A stretch of DNA of 64,000 nt from JAIBAC01 sp046331095 (GTDB lineage: Bacteria; Actinomycetota; Acidimicrobiia; UBA2766). The stretch spans positions 186,001-250,000 of the forward strand of contig JAXLRM010000005.1 of assembly GCA_046331095.1 (NCBI GenBank), written 5' to 3'. Each line of letters starts with the position of its first letter. The stretch's first letter is position 1. Position numbers and translations under genes: made by a program. The notes under the pieces are model-generated. The model was not told the origin of the DNA and searched no databases. It saw nothing but the letters and a program-made list of their open reading frames with translations. This document shows, one piece after another, positions 32,194-41,256 of the stretch.

Positions 32194-32421
32194 TCAGCCC
32201 TCTTGTTCGAGGAAAGCACGCACCTCGCTGGCGCGGAAGCGACGGTGGCCACCTAGGGTGCGGATCGCCTGGATCTTGCCCGAACGGGCCCACCGGGTCA
32301 CCGTCTTGGGGTTCACCCGGAACATGCGGGCGACCTCGGCGGGTGTGAGGAGCTCGTCGTCCTCGATCGGGATCGTCACCGCCGAGTTCGGTTGGGCAGG
32401 TATCGTGGCGTTTGGGTCCAC
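32194..32421 (-). CDS. BldC-like MerR-type helix-turn-helix DNA-binding protein
   Basis: This 75-residue protein is almost entirely a winged helix-turn-helix of the BldC/excisionase class: LLTPAEVARMFRVNPKTVTRWARSGKIQAIRTLGGHRRFRASEVRAFLEQ. The LGGHRRF wing is characteristic of BldC, a developmental regulator in Streptomyces that binds DNA as head-to-tail oligomers. Orthologues are widespread in actinobacteria, including non-sporulating ones. The start is GTG 32419-32421 with GAGGA about 8 nt upstream. It lies convergent to tetR and divergent from a small hypothetical gene. The regulatory targets are not visible from the window. Confidence 0.93.
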   Translation of the reverse strand: MDPNATIPAQPNSAVTIPIEDDELLTPAEVARMFRVNPKTVTRWARSGKIQAIRTLGGHRRFRASEVRAFLEQEG

Positions 32422-32584
32422 CGGTTTCCTCTTCGTCTGCGCTACCCGGAGCCCGCCCGACCTCCGGCTGATGCGGTGCAGTATATCCGAATCGCGTCAC
32501 CTACCCGGTTCTTCGGGTTCGGCTGACTCGGCCGACACGCGCCGCTTCGTAGCGATACAACCCCGATGGGCCCGATGGCTCTGT

Positions 32585-32836
32585 ATGAACCACCTCACGC
32601 CGGGTTGGTGGCGCTGCTTGCTCGAGCACCCCACCGGCGTCGACACGTCCTCGCTGCTGAAACTCGTCATCGACGAAGACGGCTCCGAGGGAACCGGGCT
32701 GATCTGGGACAGTGCCGACGTGTTGGCGTCCGTTGCCCTCGTGCTCGTCGAGACCATTCTGACGAGTGCCGACACCGCCCTGGGCGACGCGGCCCAGCGC
32801 CGCGGGCTCCACGTCGCGAACCCACGGAGCCCGTAG
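32585..32836 (+). CDS. Small acidic hypothetical protein
   Basis: This open frame of 83 residues starts at ATG 32585: MNHLTPGWWRCLLEHPTGVD, followed by SSLLKLVIDEDGSEGTGLIWDSADVLASVALVLVETILTSADTALGDAAQRRGL. The composition is acidic with amphipathic helical stretches, unlike the arginine-rich shadow frames that overlap it, and codon third positions look like those of real genes. There is no strong ribosome-binding site and no recognised family. Its stop lies 4 bp from the stop of convergent hyuB. It could begin slightly upstream. The existence of the gene is probable, its function unknown. Confidence 0.5.
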   Translation: MNHLTPGWWRCLLEHPTGVDTSSLLKLVIDEDGSEGTGLIWDSADVLASVALVLVETILTSADTALGDAAQRRGLHVANPRSP

Positions 32837-32840
32837 CGGG

Positions 32841-34433
32841 CTACATCTCGCGCCGCGGACCCCAGCCGCCCCCGCCGGGGGTGAGCACGCGGACGACGTC
32901 GCCGGCCCGGAGGCGGAGCGTGCACTTGGCGGGGAGGCGTTCGGCGCGGGACTCGTCGCCTGCGGGGACCAGCCAGTTCTCCCCGACCGCACCCGGTCCG
33001 CCGCCGTCGAGGCCCCAGGGCGGCACCGCGCGACGCTCGGTCGTCAGCGACACTGTGCAATCGGCGAGGACCACGAGATCCCGCTCGATGCCGTCACCGC
33101 CGGGATGCAAGCCGCCGCCACCCGAACCGCGGCGCAAGCCGTAGCGCAGCACCCGCAGCGGGTAGGCAGCCTCGAGCGCCTCCACGGGGGTGTTGGCCGT
33201 GTTGGTCATGCCGGTGTGGATCCCGCTCTGGCCGGGTGCCCGCGGCCGCCCGCCCTGGCCGCCCCCGATCGTCTCGTAGTACACGAACGGCCCGTCGGCG
33301 GACTCGCCGCCGACGAGGACGTTGTTCATCGTCCCCTGCGATGCCGCCCCGACCCGATCCGGGAACGCCGGGGCGAGCGCGCCGAGGAGCACGTCCGCGA
33401 TGCGCTGGCTCGCCTCGACGTTGCCCGCACCGACCGGGACCGGGGGTCGCGCTGCGACGACGCTGCCGGGAGGTGCGACGAGATTCAGAAGGCGTGACGC
33501 CCCACCGTTGCGGGGCACGTCACCGCCGACGCAGCAGCGCACCACGAACTCGAGGCAGGCACGGGTGACCGCCTCGACCGCGGACGGCACCCCGCGGCGG
33601 GCGGCACCGGTGCCCGTGAAGTCGGCCACGAGGCGATCCGGCGCCAAGGCGACGGCCACATGGACCGGCACGAACTCGCCGTCGGGTCCCTCCAGGTTGT
33701 CCTCGAACTCCAGGATCCCGCCGACACGCCCGTACGCCTCGCGCAGCGCGGCCCCGAGGCGGCGTGCGCCGTGGTCACGCAGGCGCTCCGAGGCCGACAC
33801 CACCACCTCGCTGCCGTGGCGGTCGGCGAGCTCGGCGAGGCGTCGCGACCCGATCCGGTTGGCGCCGAACTGGGCGTCGAGGTCCCCGGCCCGCTCCGTG
33901 GGTGTGCGGGTGTTGGCGAGCAGCATCGCGCGCAGGTCCGTGTCCCACTCCTCGCCGCGCACGGCCCGCACCGGCGGGATCGTGAGGCCCTCCGCGACGG
34001 CGTCGATCGCGTCGGCGGAGAGGCTGCCGGGGACAGCGCCGCCGACGTCGGCATGGTGCGCGCGGTTCGCGACGTATCCCAGCGGTGTTCCGTCACCTGA
34101 CGAGACTGCCGCGACGAAGGTCACATCGTTGAGGTGCGTGCCGCCCCGGAACGGGTCGTTGAGAACCACCTGGTCCCCGGGCGCCAGGTCCGGGAAGGCA
34201 TCGAGCGCGGCTGAAACCGAGGCCGCCATCGAACCGAGGTGCACCGGGATGTGCTCGGCCTGCGCGACGAGCTCGCCGTCGGGACTGAAGAGGGCACATG
34301 AGAAGTCCGCGCGTTCCTTGATGTTGGGCGAGTAGGCGCCCCGCTGGAGCGCGCCACCCATCTCGTCGCACACGCCGGCGAAACGGTGCTGCCAGATCTC
34401 GAGGTCCGCGCCTGCACGGGCGTCGGCCGTCAC
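32841..34433 (-). CDS. hyuB: Hydantoinase B/oxoprolinase-type subunit
   Basis: This 530-residue protein belongs to the HyuB/HydB family of ATP-dependent N-methylhydantoinase, 5-oxoprolinase and acetone/acetophenone carboxylase beta subunits. Family stretches are RGAYSPNIKERADFSCALFSPDGELVAQAEHIPVHLGSM, DQVVLNDPFRGGTHLNDVTFV, NRAHHADVGGAVPGS, ASQGTMNNVLVGG and YETIGGGQGGRPRAPGQSGIHTGMTNTANTPVEALE. It pairs with HyuA. The GTG start 34431-34433 overlaps the hyuA stop by 4 nt. The pair probably hydrolyses or carboxylates a cyclic amide or ketone; members cannot be assigned to a substrate by sequence. Confidence 0.92.
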   Translation of the reverse strand: MTADARAGADLEIWQHRFAGVCDEMGGALQRGAYSPNIKERADFSCALFSPDGELVAQAEHIPVHLGSMAASVSAALDAFPDLAPGDQVVLNDPFRGGTHLNDVTFVAAVSSGDGTPLGYVANRAHHADVGGAVPGSLSADAIDAVAEGLTIPPVRAVRGEEWDTDLRAMLLANTRTPTERAGDLDAQFGANRIGSRRLAELADRHGSEVVVSASERLRDHGARRLGAALREAYGRVGGILEFEDNLEGPDGEFVPVHVAVALAPDRLVADFTGTGAARRGVPSAVEAVTRACLEFVVRCCVGGDVPRNGGASRLLNLVAPPGSVVAARPPVPVGAGNVEASQRIADVLLGALAPAFPDRVGAASQGTMNNVLVGGESADGPFVYYETIGGGQGGRPRAPGQSGIHTGMTNTANTPVEALEAAYPLRVLRYGLRRGSGGGGLHPGGDGIERDLVVLADCTVSLTTERRAVPPWGLDGGGPGAVGENWLVPAGDESRAERLPAKCTLRLRAGDVVRVLTPGGGGWGPRREM

Positions 34434-36361
34434 GAGTCCTCCAGCACGAGGTTGCGGGCCTCGTCGACGCCGACAACGAACCCCGCTGGTACCCACGTGG
34501 TGGAGTCGAGGTCGTCGACGGCGCAGGGGCCCCGTGTCGTGAAGCCGGGAGGGAGCCCGCCGCGGTCCCAGCGCTCGATCCCGCCTGGCCCGGTCCTCGC
34601 CTCGGGGGCGCTCCGGCCGGGCTCGGACACCCGGGCGAGCAGAGCCGCCACCCCGATACCCGCGGGCGCTTCCGCTGAAGCGCGAAGCGTCACCACCTCT
34701 ACGGACGCGCCGTCGCGGCGGTAGCCGTTGCCGCGCGCGTGGACCGAGTGGAAGCGCTCGACCAGCGTGGCCGCAGTGTCACCGGGGTGGACCGGCACAA
34801 GCAGCTCGTGGCTCTGTCCCGCGTAGCGGCATTCGACCGCCAGCTCGCACGTGATCGCGGCGGACGTCCCGACCTCGGCCGACGCCGCGGCACGCAGCGC
34901 AACGAGGTCGGTCGGATCGAACGAGGCAAGGTCGCCGATGCTGGTCCGGGACCTGTCGGCCCGCACCGGCGCCGCGAGGAGACCCACGGCGCTGAGCACA
35001 CCCGCCCGGGGAGGAACGAGGACGGCACGGCACCCGAGCGCCCGTGCGAGGGCGGCGGCGTGCAGCCCACCCGCACCCCCGAAGGCCACCAGGGCGCAAC
35101 CTGCGGGGTCCACGCCCCGGTACACCGACACCTCGCGCAGCGCCCGTTCCATCGCCGCGTCCACGACGGCGACCACGGCCTCGGCAGCGTCGGCGCCGAG
35201 GGACGCCAGCGCCGCGTGGGCCAGGTCCGCTTCCAGTTGGAGGTCGCCTCCGACGAGGCGGGCGACCCTGCCCAGCGCGACGTTCGCGTCGGTGACCGTG
35301 GGTGCCGTCCCACCGCGGCCGTAGCACGCAGGACCCGGCACCGCGCCTGCGGAACGCGGCCCGACCGTGAGAGCCCCGCCGGGGTCGACGGCGGCGATGC
35401 TGCCCCCACCGGCGCCGACGGTGTGCACCGCGAGGGCCGGGCTCAGGCACGGGAGCCCGCCGACCTCGGTCAGCGCCCGCACCTCGGGGCGGCCGGACTC
35501 GATCAGGCACACGTCGGTGGACGTGCCGCCCATGTCGAACGCGAGCGCGTTCGGGTAGCCGGCCGCGACGGCGACGGCGGCTGCGGCAAGCGCGCCTGCG
35601 GCGGGGCCCGAGAGAAGGGCGTCGGCGGGGTGGCCCACGATGGTTGCGGCGTCGGCGAGCCCGCCCGCAGATCGCATCACGAGCACACGCGCCGGCAGTC
35701 CGTCGGCGCTGCCGAGTCGGTCCAGGTACGCCGCCGTGCCCGGCCCGAGGTAGGCGTGCAGCGCCGTCGTCGAGGTCCGCTCGTACTCGCGCACCTCGGG
35801 CGCTGCCGCCGAGGAGGTCACCACCGTGCGGCCCGGGCGCGCAAGCCGTGCCGCGATCCGACGCTCGTGCTCGCCGTTCGCGTACGCGTGCAGCAAGCAG
35901 ACGGCGACCGCCTCGGGCTCGGCCGCGTCGACACGATCGCACACCGCCGCAATCGCGTCCTCGTCGAGAGCGACGACGACCTCGCCGCTGTGAGCGAGGC
36001 GCTCCCTCACCCCGAACCTGAGGGCGGCCGGCACGAGCGGGACGGGACGATCGGCGTCGATGTCGTAGAGGTCGGGTCTGCGCTGGCGGCCGATCTCGAT
36101 CACGTCCTCGAAGCCGGACGTCGTCACGAGGGCTGTCCGGGCCCCTGCACGCTCGAGCAACGCGTTGGTCGGCACCGTGGTGCCATGGCGCAGCTCGCCG
36201 GCGCCGGCGCCTGCCAGCGCCGCGCAGGCCCGCGCCGTCGCCATGGCCGGGTCGTGGGGAGTCGACGCCACCTTGGCGCTTCGCAGGATGCCGTCGCGGT
36301 CGAGCGCGACCGCATCGGTGAAGGTTCCGCCCGAGTCGACCCCGACGCTCACGTCCGCCAC
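34430..36361 (-). CDS. hyuA: Hydantoinase A/oxoprolinase-type subunit
   Basis: This 643-residue ASKHA-fold ATP-binding subunit has an N-terminal VGVDSGGTFTDAVALDRDG, then LRHGTTVPTNALLERAGARTALVTTSGFEDVIEIGRQRRPDLYD. A second phosphate loop, ALAFDMGGTSTDVCLIE, lies mid-protein, with VGAGGGSIAAVDPGGALTVGPRSAGAVPGPACYGRGGTAPTVTDANVALGR and FGGAGGLHAAALARALG after it. These are all family hallmarks. The start is taken as GTG 36361; GTG 36352 three codons later is an alternative. It is divergent from parA with about 57 bp between starts and co-translated with hyuB. Confidence 0.92.
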   Translation of the reverse strand: MADVSVGVDSGGTFTDAVALDRDGILRSAKVASTPHDPAMATARACAALAGAGAGELRHGTTVPTNALLERAGARTALVTTSGFEDVIEIGRQRRPDLYDIDADRPVPLVPAALRFGVRERLAHSGEVVVALDEDAIAAVCDRVDAAEPEAVAVCLLHAYANGEHERRIAARLARPGRTVVTSSAAAPEVREYERTSTTALHAYLGPGTAAYLDRLGSADGLPARVLVMRSAGGLADAATIVGHPADALLSGPAAGALAAAAVAVAAGYPNALAFDMGGTSTDVCLIESGRPEVRALTEVGGLPCLSPALAVHTVGAGGGSIAAVDPGGALTVGPRSAGAVPGPACYGRGGTAPTVTDANVALGRVARLVGGDLQLEADLAHAALASLGADAAEAVVAVVDAAMERALREVSVYRGVDPAGCALVAFGGAGGLHAAALARALGCRAVLVPPRAGVLSAVGLLAAPVRADRSRTSIGDLASFDPTDLVALRAAASAEVGTSAAITCELAVECRYAGQSHELLVPVHPGDTAATLVERFHSVHARGNGYRRDGASVEVVTLRASAEAPAGIGVAALLARVSEPGRSAPEARTGPGGIERWDRGGLPPGFTTRGPCAVDDLDSTTWVPAGFVVGVDEARNLVLEDS

Positions 36362-36418
36362 GCTGGGAGAATACGCCCGAGCATGTCCGCTTCGGCGGTG
36401 CCCAACTAGGATGCCGCC

Positions 36419-37408
36419 ATGTCGGTCATCGCGCTCGCGAACCAAAAGGGTGGGGTCGCCAAGACGACATCGACGTTGTCGCTGGGTGCCGCCTGGGCCG
36501 AGATGGGCGACCGAGTCCTGCTCGTCGATTGCGATCCGCAGGCGGCGTTGACCTACTCGATGGGCGTCGATCCCGAGGATCTCGAGGTTTCGCTCCACGA
36601 CGTCTTCGTGGGCCGTGCCGGAATCGCCGACGTGCTGTGGGAGGCCCACGGCTGCCACATCGCACCGGCCACGATCGACCTCGCGGGCTCCGAGGTGTTC
36701 CTGCTCACCAAGACCGGCCGCGAGTTCGTCCTCGGCCGTGCACTCACCAAGGTGGCAGACGCCTACGACGTCGTCATCATCGACTGCCCGCCCAGCCTCG
36801 GGATCCTGACGATCAACGCGCTCACGGCCGCGGACGAGGTGATCATCCCGCTCCAGTGCGAGTCGCTGAGCCAGCGCGGCATGAGCCACCTGCTCGAGAC
36901 GATCGAGGACGTGCGTCAGTTCACGAACCCGCAGCTCTCGATCCGCGGTGTGATCGCGACCATGTTCGATCCCCGCACGAAGCACACCCGCGAGATCCTC
37001 TCCAACGTCACGGACTCCTACGGTCTCAAGGTGCTCGAGCCCCCGGTCCGCAAGAGCATCCGCTTCGCCGAGGCGCCTGCAGCCGGCGAGACGATCTTCC
37101 AGCGCGCGCCGTCGGTGCCCGGCGCCGAGGCGTACCGCCAGATCGCCAGTGAGCTGCGCGACTGGGCGCCCGAACCGGCCCCGGCACCTGAACCCGCGGA
37201 AGACCCCCAACCAGTTCGTGATCCTCACCAGGCAGGTGAGGCCACTCGCGCCGGGTCGTCGCGTGCAACTCCGACCGCTACCGCCGGTGCCGACGCGCGC
37301 GGTGGTGACGATCTTGCCGCGGCCGCGAACGCGCCTGCGACACCGCAACCGCCACCGGAGAGATCCGTCGGCTTCCGCACGATCCCCGTCGACACGGACC
37401 CGTTGTGA
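36419..37408 (+). CDS. ParA-family ATPase, not linked to parB
   Basis: This 329-residue protein has the deviant Walker A KGGVAKTT (ANQKGGVAKTTSTLSLGAAWA), the A' motif LLVDCDPQAALTYSMG, Walker B VVIIDCPPSLGILTINAL, and IPLQCESLSQRGMSHLLETI typical of Soj/ParA. After the ATPase domain (about 1-245) comes an alanine/proline-rich, probably disordered tail of about 80 residues ending RSVGFRTIPVDTDPL. No parB or parS is visible, and the chromosomal parAB normally lies near the origin. This is therefore more likely an orphan positioning ATPase, perhaps placing a protein complex such as the chemotaxis cluster (inference). The stop overlaps the next gene by 4 nt. Confidence 0.9.
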   Translation: MSVIALANQKGGVAKTTSTLSLGAAWAEMGDRVLLVDCDPQAALTYSMGVDPEDLEVSLHDVFVGRAGIADVLWEAHGCHIAPATIDLAGSEVFLLTKTGREFVLGRALTKVADAYDVVIIDCPPSLGILTINALTAADEVIIPLQCESLSQRGMSHLLETIEDVRQFTNPQLSIRGVIATMFDPRTKHTREILSNVTDSYGLKVLEPPVRKSIRFAEAPAAGETIFQRAPSVPGAEAYRQIASELRDWAPEPAPAPEPAEDPQPVRDPHQAGEATRAGSSRATPTATAGADARGGDDLAAAANAPATPQPPPERSVGFRTIPVDTDPL

Positions 37409-37728
37409 CACCGCCTCCGAAGCAGCGTTCGAGTGCAACCAGGGTCTCGCCCGCGGGCCATCCGAGTGGGGGAGGCGCCGGTCGCACCGATTCCGATCCC
37501 ACGGGACGCCACGTGTTCTTCACCAACGGGTCGGCACCCCAGGGCCAGGACGGGCACCTCGCCCTCGAATGCGCACGCTGCCACTCGGTGACGTCGGTCT
37601 CACCACTGCAGCTCCTGCGATCCCGCGCGCCTCTCTTCGTGTGGGTGCCGGTCATGAAGTACTCGCGCTGGGCCCGCTGCCCCGCGTGCTCCAAGCACTC
37701 CTGGGTCAAACTGCACGTGCGCCTCTGA
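37405..37728 (+). CDS. Zinc-ribbon-like hypothetical protein translationally coupled to parA
   Basis: This 107-residue protein starts at GTG 37405, overlapping the parA stop (GTGA). The first 35 residues are low-complexity; the rest contains two CxxC knuckles (ECARCHS and RCPACSKHSW) 41 residues apart, likely binding one zinc ion, separated by a hydrophobic stretch with LFVWVPVMKY. The start overlap implies co-production with the ParA protein. No known family recognised. It is convergent with the glycosyltransferase gene, 24 bp between stops. Confidence 0.75.
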   Translation: MTPPPKQRSSATRVSPAGHPSGGGAGRTDSDPTGRHVFFTNGSAPQGQDGHLALECARCHSVTSVSPLQLLRSRAPLFVWVPVMKYSRWARCPACSKHSWVKLHVRL

Positions 37729-37752
37729 ACGGGGACCCGGCACTCGTCCCGG

Positions 37753-38955
37753 TCAGCCTGGCTTTCCACGTGGGCGGCCCATGCGGCTGCGCCATCCACC
37801 CCGCGTGTCGGCATGGCGCGCACGCCAGCCCGGTGGTGGGGTGATCGCGGCGGCGTAGCGTGGCATGACGGCGGCCGGGCTGTAGTTGGCCTCGTATCGC
37901 TCGCGCCCCGCCCTACCCATGCGCTCGCGCAGCTCTGCGTCGTCGACGAGGGCGACGATTGCATCGGCCCATTCCTGCGGAGTCGACGCGAGGAAACCGG
38001 TCTCGCCCTCGACCACCACCTCCGAGTTCATCCCGACGGGCGAGGCCACCACGGGAAGGCCCGCTGCCATGTAACGGATCAGTTTGAAAGCACACTTGCC
38101 CTTCGCGAACTCGCTGTCGTCGAGCGGCATCAGCCCTATGTCGAAGTGGGTGAGTCGCGCCTCGGTCTCGGGAGACTCCCACAGCACCAAGTGACGGGCG
38201 AGCCCCTCGACCGGCCGGATTATCTCGAGGGCCTCGGGACGGCTCAGGATCGCGAGCTCGAACTCCGTGCGCTGGCGCGCGGCCTCGACACCGTCCATGA
38301 CGTGGTTCAGGAAGTGAGCCCCGTTGGAGTGCCCCGACCAGCCGACCCGGACGAGACCGGACTCCCTCGGGCCGCGTCGAGGCTGGATCCAATCACCCGC
38401 GGCAGTCGGTATGACGACGACGTCGTCGCAATACTGACGTGCCCACTCCGCGAGGAAATCGTTGCCGGCGATCACCCGGTCGGCGTTCGCAGCGGCGTGC
38501 TCGGCCTTGCGCGACGTCCACAGCGGTGGGACGGGGGCGCCCTCGACGCACATCCAGATCGCGTCGTCGAGCTCGAAGACCAGGAAATTCGCTCGCTCGG
38601 CGAAGAGCTCCTCGAACAGGGGGGGGCCCGTGAACACCAGCACGTCTCGCAGGATCACCACGGTGTCGAACTTGGGCAGCGTGAACGACTGTGCAACTCG
38701 TTTGACCACTCCCGACAGCACCCCGACTGCCTTTCGGGCGCTGCCCGCGAATCCGGGGGTCCAACCCCACGGGTAGATCCACGGCGGGAGCGTGCCCGAG
38801 GTGTGCAGGTCGATCCCGCGCTGCGCCAGCGCATCGACGAACTGACCGGCGCGCCACCACGCGGTGTTGCCCGCACGCAGGCTCGCCTGGTCGACCGAGA
38901 CGACCAGCACCTGCAGTCGTTCCTCTACCTGCTTCATCACTTCAGGGGGTGTCAC
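37753..38955 (-). CDS. Glycosyltransferase, GT-B fold (GT4-like)
   Basis: This 400-residue protein has the GT-B layout. The N-terminal half has the region LPKFDTVVILRDVLVFTGPPLFEELFAERANFLVFELDDAIW. The C-terminal donor half reads VRVGWSGHSNGAHFLNHVMDGVEAA, HFDIGLMPLDDSEFAKGKCAFKLIRYMAAGLPVVASPVGMNSEVVVEGETGFLASTPQEWADAI. The KCAFKLIRYMAAGLPVVASPVG stretch with the following glutamate is the sugar-nucleotide binding region. Donor and acceptor are unknown. GTG 38953-38955 overlaps the stop of the LhgO-like gene by 4 nt, tying both to one operon at the edge of the exopolysaccharide locus. Confidence 0.88.
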   Translation of the reverse strand: MTPPEVMKQVEERLQVLVVSVDQASLRAGNTAWWRAGQFVDALAQRGIDLHTSGTLPPWIYPWGWTPGFAGSARKAVGVLSGVVKRVAQSFTLPKFDTVVILRDVLVFTGPPLFEELFAERANFLVFELDDAIWMCVEGAPVPPLWTSRKAEHAAANADRVIAGNDFLAEWARQYCDDVVVIPTAAGDWIQPRRGPRESGLVRVGWSGHSNGAHFLNHVMDGVEAARQRTEFELAILSRPEALEIIRPVEGLARHLVLWESPETEARLTHFDIGLMPLDDSEFAKGKCAFKLIRYMAAGLPVVASPVGMNSEVVVEGETGFLASTPQEWADAIVALVDDAELRERMGRAGRERYEANYSPAAVMPRYAAAITPPPGWRARHADTRGGWRSRMGRPRGKPG

Positions 38956-40193
38956 CGGAGCCGCTCCTCGATCACGTCGACCACTGCTGCGCCGATCGGC
39001 AGCGATGCCGTCGCTGCCGGCGAGGGGGCGTTGAGCACGTGCACGACAGGCCCTTGGTCGACGATTGCGAAGTCGTCGACGAGCTCACCTCCCGGACGCA
39101 ACGCCTGGGCACGCACGCCCGCAGGCGCACGCTCGAGGTCCCGAGCCGTGACAGCAGGTACGAGCCGCTGCAGGGCGCGCACGAAGGCCTTCTTGGACAC
39201 GGAGCGCCACATCTCGCCCAGGCCTGTACGCCAGTACTTGCGGGCGAGCTTGTGGAATCCGCTGTATCCGAGCGTTTCGGCGAGGTCCCGGTATCGGACC
39301 TCGCGCCATCGGTATCCCTCGCGGGAGAGGGCAAGTACAGCGTTGGGTCCGACCTCGACACCGCCGTTGATCATCCGTGTGAAGTGAACGCCGAGGAAGG
39401 GGAAGCTCGGATCCGGCACCGGGTAGATGAGGTTCCGCACGAGGTGGTGTCGCGCTGCCACGAGCTCGTAGTACTCACCACGGAACGGCACGATCTGCAT
39501 CCGCGGGTCGGTGCCCGCAGATAGCGCAATACGGTCGGATTGGAGCCCGCCGCAGTTGACGACCCACCTGGGAGTGAAATCACCCGCTCCGGTTCGCACA
39601 CGCAGTTCACGGCCTGCGGTGTCGATCGACTCCACGTGGGTACCGAGGCGAATGTCGCCGCCGGCTTCTTCGATCAGGTGCCCCATCGACTCGCACACTG
39701 CAACGTAGTCGACGATACCGGTCGAGGGGACGTGCAGCGCTGCGAGACCGTTCGCGTTCGGTTCGAGATCGTGCAGCTCTCCGGGCCCGATACGAGTGTT
39801 CGCCACGTCGTTGGCAAGACCCCGCGCATGCAGAGCGTCCAGAACGGGCAGTTCCTCCGGTCGGGTCGCGACGACGACCTTGCCGCAGACCTCGTGGGGG
39901 ATGCCGTGCTCCACACAGAACGACACCATCTCGCGTCGCCCCCGCACGGCAAGGCGAGCCTTGAGCGACCCCGGCGTGTAGTAGAGACCCGAGTGCAGGA
40001 CCCCCGAGTTGTGGCCCGTCTGGTGGCGAGCAAGGGTCGCCTCCTTGTCGACCACGGTGACCCCGAGGCCCGGGAAGCGCTCGGTGACGGCAAGCGCGAC
40101 CGACAGGCCCACGATCCCGCCCCCGACGACGAGGACTGCGTTGTCGGTGTCGTTCAAGTTGCTCCATCGAGGCGGGTGAACACGGTCTGGCAT
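38952..40193 (-). CDS. lhgO: FAD-dependent 2-hydroxyglutarate oxidase-like protein (LhgO family)
   Basis: LhgO oxidises L-2-hydroxyglutarate to 2-oxoglutarate. The 413-residue protein has the FAD dinucleotide motif LVVGGGIVGLSVALAV, the family motif TLARHQTGHNSGVLHSGLYYTPGSLKARLAVRG, and late sequences VGPNAVLALSREGYRW and FAIVDQGPVVHVLNAPSPAATASLPIGAAV. Annotated start ATG 40193; a TTG at 40157 has TGGAG 5 nt upstream and gives the more typical short N-terminus MNDTDNAVLVVGG, so it may be the real start. Co-transcribed with a glycosyltransferase, so in this setting it could instead act on a sugar acid of the exopolysaccharide pathway (inference). Confidence 0.87.
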   Translation of the reverse strand: MPDRVHPPRWSNLNDTDNAVLVVGGGIVGLSVALAVTERFPGLGVTVVDKEATLARHQTGHNSGVLHSGLYYTPGSLKARLAVRGRREMVSFCVEHGIPHEVCGKVVVATRPEELPVLDALHARGLANDVANTRIGPGELHDLEPNANGLAALHVPSTGIVDYVAVCESMGHLIEEAGGDIRLGTHVESIDTAGRELRVRTGAGDFTPRWVVNCGGLQSDRIALSAGTDPRMQIVPFRGEYYELVAARHHLVRNLIYPVPDPSFPFLGVHFTRMINGGVEVGPNAVLALSREGYRWREVRYRDLAETLGYSGFHKLARKYWRTGLGEMWRSVSKKAFVRALQRLVPAVTARDLERAPAGVRAQALRPGGELVDDFAIVDQGPVVHVLNAPSPAATASLPIGAAVVDVIEERLR

Positions 40194-40315
40194 CGAGACG
40201 GGCGCCGTTCACCGCTCCGGCTCGGCAGGACGTCCCCCGACATGAGTCGAATTCTGTCGGCAGCTCTCCCAGTCGCGCACATCCGAACTCGCGCTCTCCC
40301 GCAGGAGCCCTGCTC

Positions 40316-41254
40316 ATGAAGATCATGGTCACCGGAGCTGCCGGCTACATCGGCCAGCCGCTCTCCGAGATGCTGCACGCCAGCGGCCACGATGTGGTCG
40401 GTGTCGACATACGGTCGGCGCAGCACACCTTCGAGGGGGACATCCGCGACCTGCCCGACCACCTCCTCGAGGGCGTCGACTCGATCGTGCACCTCGCCGG
40501 GGTCAGCTTCGCGCCGGAGTGGACCGATGCCGACGACATCATCTGGGACGCCAACGTCGAGGGTACTCGCCGCGTTCTCGACCAGGCAGAGGCGGCAGGT
40601 GTGCGTCGATTCGTACTCGCCTCGTCGGCGTCGATCTTCGAGGGCCAGCGCGACGAGTACGCGCACGTGGACACCCGGCCGCGGCCTGTCTCTGCGTACG
40701 GGCGCTCCAAGGCTTGCGCAGAGCGGGTCGTGGCTGCGTCCTCCGTCCCCCAGCGGGTAGCCCTGCGCAAGGGCACACTGTGCGGCCTCGGCCCGAACCC
40801 GCGGCTCGACCTGGTGCTCAACCAGATGAGCCTCAATGCTGTGCGCAAGGGCAAGGTGTTCGTCGACGGCACCGGCGAGAACCATCGGCCGATGCTGCGC
40901 CTGTCCCGCACGGTGCGCAACTACTTCCACTTCGCCACGACCGAGGTGCCCGACGGCGCCCATTTCTTCAACATCTGCGACGACAACGTGACCGTGGTCG
41001 GCATCGCCAAGGGCGTGTGCCAGCTCACCGGCGCCGAGCTCGTGCACCGTGAGTACACAGGCAGGCCGCGCTCCTACGTGATGTGCAACGAGGCCAGCCC
41101 TGGGCTGCCGCTGCCCGACGAGGAGCCCATCGGCATCGACGGGATGGTGGCCGAGGTAGTCGCCGAGATACAGACCGAGATCGAGAGGCTGCCGCAGGTG
41201 TCGACCGACCCGCGCCTCGACCGCCTCGAAGAGATCAACCGCGACCTCCGCTGA
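40316..41254 (+). CDS. NAD-dependent sugar epimerase/dehydratase
   Basis: This extended short-chain dehydrogenase has 312 residues. It begins MKIMVTGAAGYIGQPLSEML with the Rossmann GAAGYIG motif, has SIVHLAGV, the catalytic serine region LASSASIFEG, and the YGRSK active-site Tyr-Lys pair. It would modify a nucleotide sugar, as an epimerase, dehydratase or reductase. GGAG lies upstream of ATG 40316, and the rmlD-like gene follows after 2 bp, so these two make an operon. It is divergent from the LhgO-like gene. Substrate unknown. Confidence 0.9.
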   Translation: MKIMVTGAAGYIGQPLSEMLHASGHDVVGVDIRSAQHTFEGDIRDLPDHLLEGVDSIVHLAGVSFAPEWTDADDIIWDANVEGTRRVLDQAEAAGVRRFVLASSASIFEGQRDEYAHVDTRPRPVSAYGRSKACAERVVAASSVPQRVALRKGTLCGLGPNPRLDLVLNQMSLNAVRKGKVFVDGTGENHRPMLRLSRTVRNYFHFATTEVPDGAHFFNICDDNVTVVGIAKGVCQLTGAELVHREYTGRPRSYVMCNEASPGLPLPDEEPIGIDGMVAEVVAEIQTEIERLPQVSTDPRLDRLEEINRDLR

Positions 41255-41256
41255 GC

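Noticed and set aside
34430..37408. hyuAB and parA as a single mobile or plasmid-derived segment
   Set aside because: Composition looks the same as in the neighbours, no integrase, transposase or direct repeats flank the genes, and parA is divergent from hyuA.
36362..37438. Extension of hyuA upstream across parA
   Set aside because: The extended frame is the reverse of parA, is arginine-rich, and the HyuA family start (VGVDSGGTFTD) is at 36361.
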